Assembly: GCA_028023455.1 (NCBI GenBank)
Contig: JAQFVV010006313.1
Span: forward strand, 1,374,992-1,438,991
Reading direction: 5' to 3'
Source of the DNA: Epiperipatus broadwayi
Lineage: Eukaryota; Onychophora; Udeonychophora; Euonychophora; Peripatidae
DNA length: 64,000 nucleotides
The notes below the pieces were generated by a model. That model saw nothing but the letters and a program-made list of their open reading frames with translations. It had not been told where the DNA came from and did no database searches. Shown here piece by piece: positions 60,599 to 64,000 of the stretch. Position 1 is the stretch's first letter. Each line of letters begins with the position of its first letter. Made by a program: the position numbers and the translations under genes.

Positions 60599-61600
60599 TT
60601 AACATTTTCTGCCTGCCTGATAATTCATTAAGTCATGTTTGCCTTTGTATATTAGCATAACTTCATTTATTTTCCTTTTCTTGTTATTTTTTTCAATTTG
60701 CAATATTTTTACATTATTAAAATTGAAGTCAAAATCATAAATACAAGATTTATTATGATTGTAAAAAACTGATGCTGAAATATTATTATCCATTGTACAA
60801 TTTAGTTTTGATTTCTGAACCCATTTTAATAACAGCAAGTGCTCTTTAGTTTTTTTTCCAACATACATCTTGATTCACCTATATATCCACTATGACCCCT
60901 ATATATCCATTTATAAATGACACAATATTTATTTATAAATGAGGTTATATTTTTAGAGTTATATATTAATTTCTTTAATGTAGAAGGTGTGTAAAATGCA
61001 ATATCACATATACCTTTAAATTTTTTTTTTATAAAATTTACTTGATCATTTGAAATATATAGTATTGATATCCATATTTTTTTATTAGCAGGAGAATCAA
61101 TATTATTATTAAAATTGTTATTCTTATGTTGTGTATTAAAATATCTAATAACATTATATATATGATTATAATTGTAGCCAACATTTAACAATTCATTCGA
61201 ATATATTTCAATATTTTTGCCTTTATCTGATGAATATTTGCAAAGTATGTTATTTCTAAATAAAAAGAACTTCAAATGTGCCATTTTATATGACATTGGC
61301 ACTTTTGCTTTATATGGAATATAAACTTTTTTGACTATTGGTTTAAAGGTCACACAGCAATCCAGTATACATTGATTTCTAGTTATTTTAAGATCAACAA
61401 AATGAACACACATTAAATTTTCATTTGTTTTTTTGTCCATTTTAGGCCTTTTAAACTATTTACTTCTTTAAATAACTCATTAATTGTATTTGGTTTGCCA
61501 CATACAAGAATATCAACATATTGATAATATATAGTAATATTTTTTGAAATTTTCCTTCTTACTACTCCTTTATATTTACAACTCGATATTCACACACATA
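60599..61600 (-). pseudogene. Penelope-like element: RT end plus GIY-YIG domain, 5'-truncated
   Basis: Minus strand. At ~61530-61440 one frame reads IYYQYVDILVCGKPNTINELF, the RT catalytic YVDD-type motif with one Asp missing (YVD-I). A frameshift near 61440 leads into 61440-60826, containing VHFVDLKIT, KVYIPYKAKVPMSYKMAHLKFF and FINKYCVIYKW followed by GHSGYIGES, the GIY-YIG signature (here VIYKW / YIGES). After another frameshift near 60860, 60868-60599 continues the nuclease with KTKEHLLLL, NISASVFYNHNKSCIYDFDF, VKILQIEKNNKKRKINEVMLIYKGK and a final MNYQAG. Penelope elements pair RT with this endonuclease. Upstream RT motifs are absent, a typical 5' truncation. Confidence 0.85.
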
Positions 61601-61620
61601 TATGTTTACATTTCTTTAAA

Positions 61621-62815
61621 TTATGGGGAAGTACTTTTTTTTTCTTTAAATTAAATGAAAAGATATATATTTTTTTATTTTATGTAAAAGATTTGTTTTT
61701 AAGCTTTTAGTTTGTTTTTTTTTGAACTTATATTTTCTACCCTCTTCCAATTAATTAATTAATTGTAACCTTTATGGATAAATGATGTTTATAGACAATA
61801 TTAAAACTCTTTAAACTTTTATAAATTATTTTATTTTAAGGAACTGGATTTTGTTTTAAACTAATAATAAAAAAAAACTCTTTAGACTTGTATAAATTTA
61901 TTTATTTTCAAACAAAATGTTTTTACAAATTTACGACAAATTATTCTGCAATACTTTTATTATTTTTATCAAATTTAACTTTTATGTTGTTTTATGAAAA
62001 ATTTTTATTTTAATAATTGTAAACACAATTTTAATGAATACTCAGTAGCATTACAATATATATATATATTGTGAATATCCAGATTAATGATCAAAATATT
62101 AAAAAAAAAATAAAGAAGTTTGTTGATCTTGTTTAATTTTTCTTTCACTTTGATAAATGGATAATGGAAGATCTTGGAAATATAGATTTAAATTGATCAC
62201 CATAGCAACCTAAAGCTTTTAACTAGAATTGTTTACTGTTGATTCTTGCTTTAAAATACTAAATTTGCTATAATCAAACTCAGAAAAAACACATAGGTAA
62301 ATAAATAAATTTTGAAAACAATTTAGTACGATATAAAAGTTTACTTAAATAGGATCAATATTATTTTACATATTTTATTTTTTTGTTAATGCAGTCGCCA
62401 TAGTAACATTATTACATATAATTCAATGTTTTATGTCATATATTAGTTTATAAATTAATTTTACAAAAATATTATTATTAAAAAATTGGTAAAAGTTCAC
62501 TATAACGGTCTATGGTTGTTTGCCCTCTATCGTTTAAAATTTAAACTAAATTCTTAGAACTAATTATTATATATAAAATAAATTAAAATTTAACAAATAA
62601 AAATAATAATAAAAAAAAAACCTTTTAATGTTGATTAATTAATAATTAATTAAAATAATTACTTTTAATTTCTTTGAAAGTTAAGATTTTAAACTGTCTA
62701 CAACTTAAGAATTTAAAATAAAAAGTATACTACTGTCTTACAATACATGAAAATTTATTCAAATGTAAAAGATAATAAAAAAAACATTTACCTTTTTAAA
62801 TATAATTATGTCCTA
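61621..62815. other. AT-rich region, nothing recognisable
   Basis: Short TA tract at 62055-62070 and A-runs. No coding signal. Confidence 0.6.
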
Positions 62816-62819
62816 CAGA

Positions 62820-63600
62820 CTAGGAAGTTGGAGAAAAACGGTTGTGTACTACCTGGAGGGCAAATTGTGCAGGTACGAGAAAACAAAGCTCTGCTAGTGC
62901 ACATTGGAATTTCAGCTACGCTTTGCTCTCATCCACATGTTTTCAATATTCTTGTTATGTCTCCTCTTCGGGATCCACAAATTTTCCTGAGGACTACAAC
63001 CGAACAAAACACACCATTGTTGAGACTGCTGAGTTATGTCCACCCAGCCACTGAAAAAGTGCATACCTGTAAAAGAACCGCTGTACGGCCCTCCAGTGTA
63101 TCAGCCACCTGTCTCCACTTCTATCAAGAAGCACTTTCTTGACCTCTCTCTATGCCCAACCCCAATGACCTGTCGTAAGCCCCCTGTGATATTTTGGTGG
63201 AAATAGTAGGTTTCGTCTATTTCGACATTATGGCTCCTCATTGTCATCAAATCCACCGAGAACTGTCGTTTGTGTCAAAATATTGCACATTCCTCCCGCA
63301 AAAATTCGCCAGGTCAATGATTATTTTTTGCTCATGCTCTCAGCACAAGTGTTGTTGGGGCATCTGCCCCAAAATACATGAGCTTGTAATTGTTCCCAGA
63401 GGCAGATGACTTTGGAAAAAGAAAGACCCCTTCTGATTGAGAGCAATGGTGGATATTCTCATTCCATATACACCCATCTAACCTGTAGAATACTTCCACC
63501 ACACCGAACTGTTGGCATAACATAGTTCTTCGAAGGAGTCTTCATCAACCATTGACCAATTCCGAAGTTTGTATGAGTCCCATAACTGCGCATATTCCAT
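62820..63600 (-). pseudogene. ISXO2-like (Merlin-type) DDE transposase, heavily broken
   Basis: Read on the minus strand across several frames the order of ISXO2 transposases is clear. A Cys-containing N-terminus (VRCGG near 63520) is followed by QKGSFFFQSHLPLGTI with a neighbouring-frame LMYFGAD, then IIIDLANFCGRN. Next come VEIDETYYFHQNITGG near 63215 (first catalytic Asp) and GHRERSRKCFLIEVE, then, after a stop, the H-x-FSG region. Last is NKNIENMWMRAKRS near 62905, the HTxxIExxWxxxK motif of the family's third catalytic residue. The second Asp cannot be placed. At least five frame changes and two stops occur. The block is visibly GC-richer than its surroundings. The plus-strand frames here are shadows. 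Confidence 0.75.
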
Positions 63601-64000
63601 TCTTCTACCAGAAACACAACCTTAAAATTTCACTATCAGGTACTAACTATAGCAGACATCTTTGTAACTATAAAACTGTACACGTATGTGTGTAATTCCG
63701 CCGGAACATGGCTATAAAGTAGTTATTTTAAATATTAAGGCAGGCCACATTATTTCAGAGGCGGGCCGCAACACGCAGTCTCAACAATGGTGTGTTTTCA
63801 GTTGTGCCATCAAAACTGATCCCAACACACACCCACAATGAGGAGGCAACTCCCCACCCCTTTCTCCCACTCCGGAATAAAAAATTTTTTTTATTTTTTT
63901 TTAAATAAATATATAAAAAACACATTTTTTTATTTTATATTATTTTAAAAAATTAAAACCTTCACACAAAAAAAAAAAATATTTTTTTTATTTCAATAAC
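63601..64000. other. GC-richer tail of the transposon island, then AT runs
   Basis: 63601-63860 keeps the higher GC of the island and probably holds the element's 5' part. 63777-63810 repeats, in inverse orientation, about 30 bases of the transposase (AGTCTCAACAATGGTGTG; counterpart at ~63005-63035). 63870-64000 is A/T runs. No terminal inverted repeat could be fixed. Confidence 0.45.

Noticed and set aside
62747-63142. 131-codon plus-strand ORF, GC-richer than its surroundings
   Set aside because: The minus strand of the same DNA carries ISXO2 landmarks (IENMW, VEIDE, GSFF..SHLPLG). The plus frame has no domain and is a shadow.

Overview
This is a strongly AT-rich eukaryotic nuclear window (by eye roughly three quarters A+T). 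I find no convincing host protein-coding gene. It holds decayed transposable elements, foldback repeats, very long (TTA)n and (TA)n microsatellites and AT-rich filler. The element mix points to an invertebrate animal more than to a plant or fungus: a Penelope-like element with a GIY-YIG domain, an ISXO2/Merlin-type DNA transposon, Ty3-type LTR elements with HHCC/DDE integrase, APE-type LINEs and a tRNA-derived SINE. I cannot name the species.

Layout. 1-2.7 kb: start of a minus-strand LTR element (LTR-like sequence, PBS-like site, coiled-coil Gag-like ORF). 2.7-7.5 kb: gene-free AT-rich DNA. 7.5-11.7 kb: a mosaic of nested foldbacks, a coiled-coil Gag-like ORF, a Ty3 RT/RNase H fragment between 59-bp inverted repeats, and a 540-bp direct repeat. 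13.1-17.4 kb: a minus-strand Ty3-type element with Gag, protease, RT, RNase H and integrase, lightly broken. 19.8-28.8 kb: a pair of ~1.15-kb direct repeats enclosing a LINE fragment (LINE C), a microsatellite, a dispersed repeat and a decayed gag. 30.3-30.9 kb: a foldback element with hammerhead-like cores.

31.7-42.96 kb: two near full-length minus-strand LINEs in tandem. Each encodes a CCHC-type ORF1, then APE endonuclease, RT and a C-terminal zinc finger, and each ends in (AAT)n. LINE A (32.0-37.3 kb) starts exactly where the (AAT)n tail of LINE B (37.6-42.9 kb) ends. The 5' side of LINE B and of LINE C also abuts (TTA)n. This is the most interesting pattern here: a LINE family that appears to insert into, and regenerate, (TAA)n arrays. 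A SINE is nested in ORF1 of LINE B.

42.9-44.9 kb: a cluster of palindromes and (TTA)n arrays, including a 196-bp-arm inverted repeat. 45.2-46.3 kb: second copy of the dispersed repeat seen at 23.3-24.6 kb. 47.4-48.5 kb: a DNA element with 27-bp perfect terminal inverted repeats. 49.56-49.79 kb: a 102-bp-arm palindrome. 50.2 kb: SINE. 52.4-52.7 kb: recent 170-bp tandem duplication. 54-60 kb: gene-free. 60.2-61.6 kb: 5'-truncated Penelope-like element. 62.8-63.9 kb: GC-richer island with a broken ISXO2/Merlin transposase.

The genes do not form a pathway. They are independent selfish elements, several inserted in or next to one another, so the window records insertion order: SINE after LINE B, LINE A after LINE B, LINE C inside the 19.8-28.8 kb unit.
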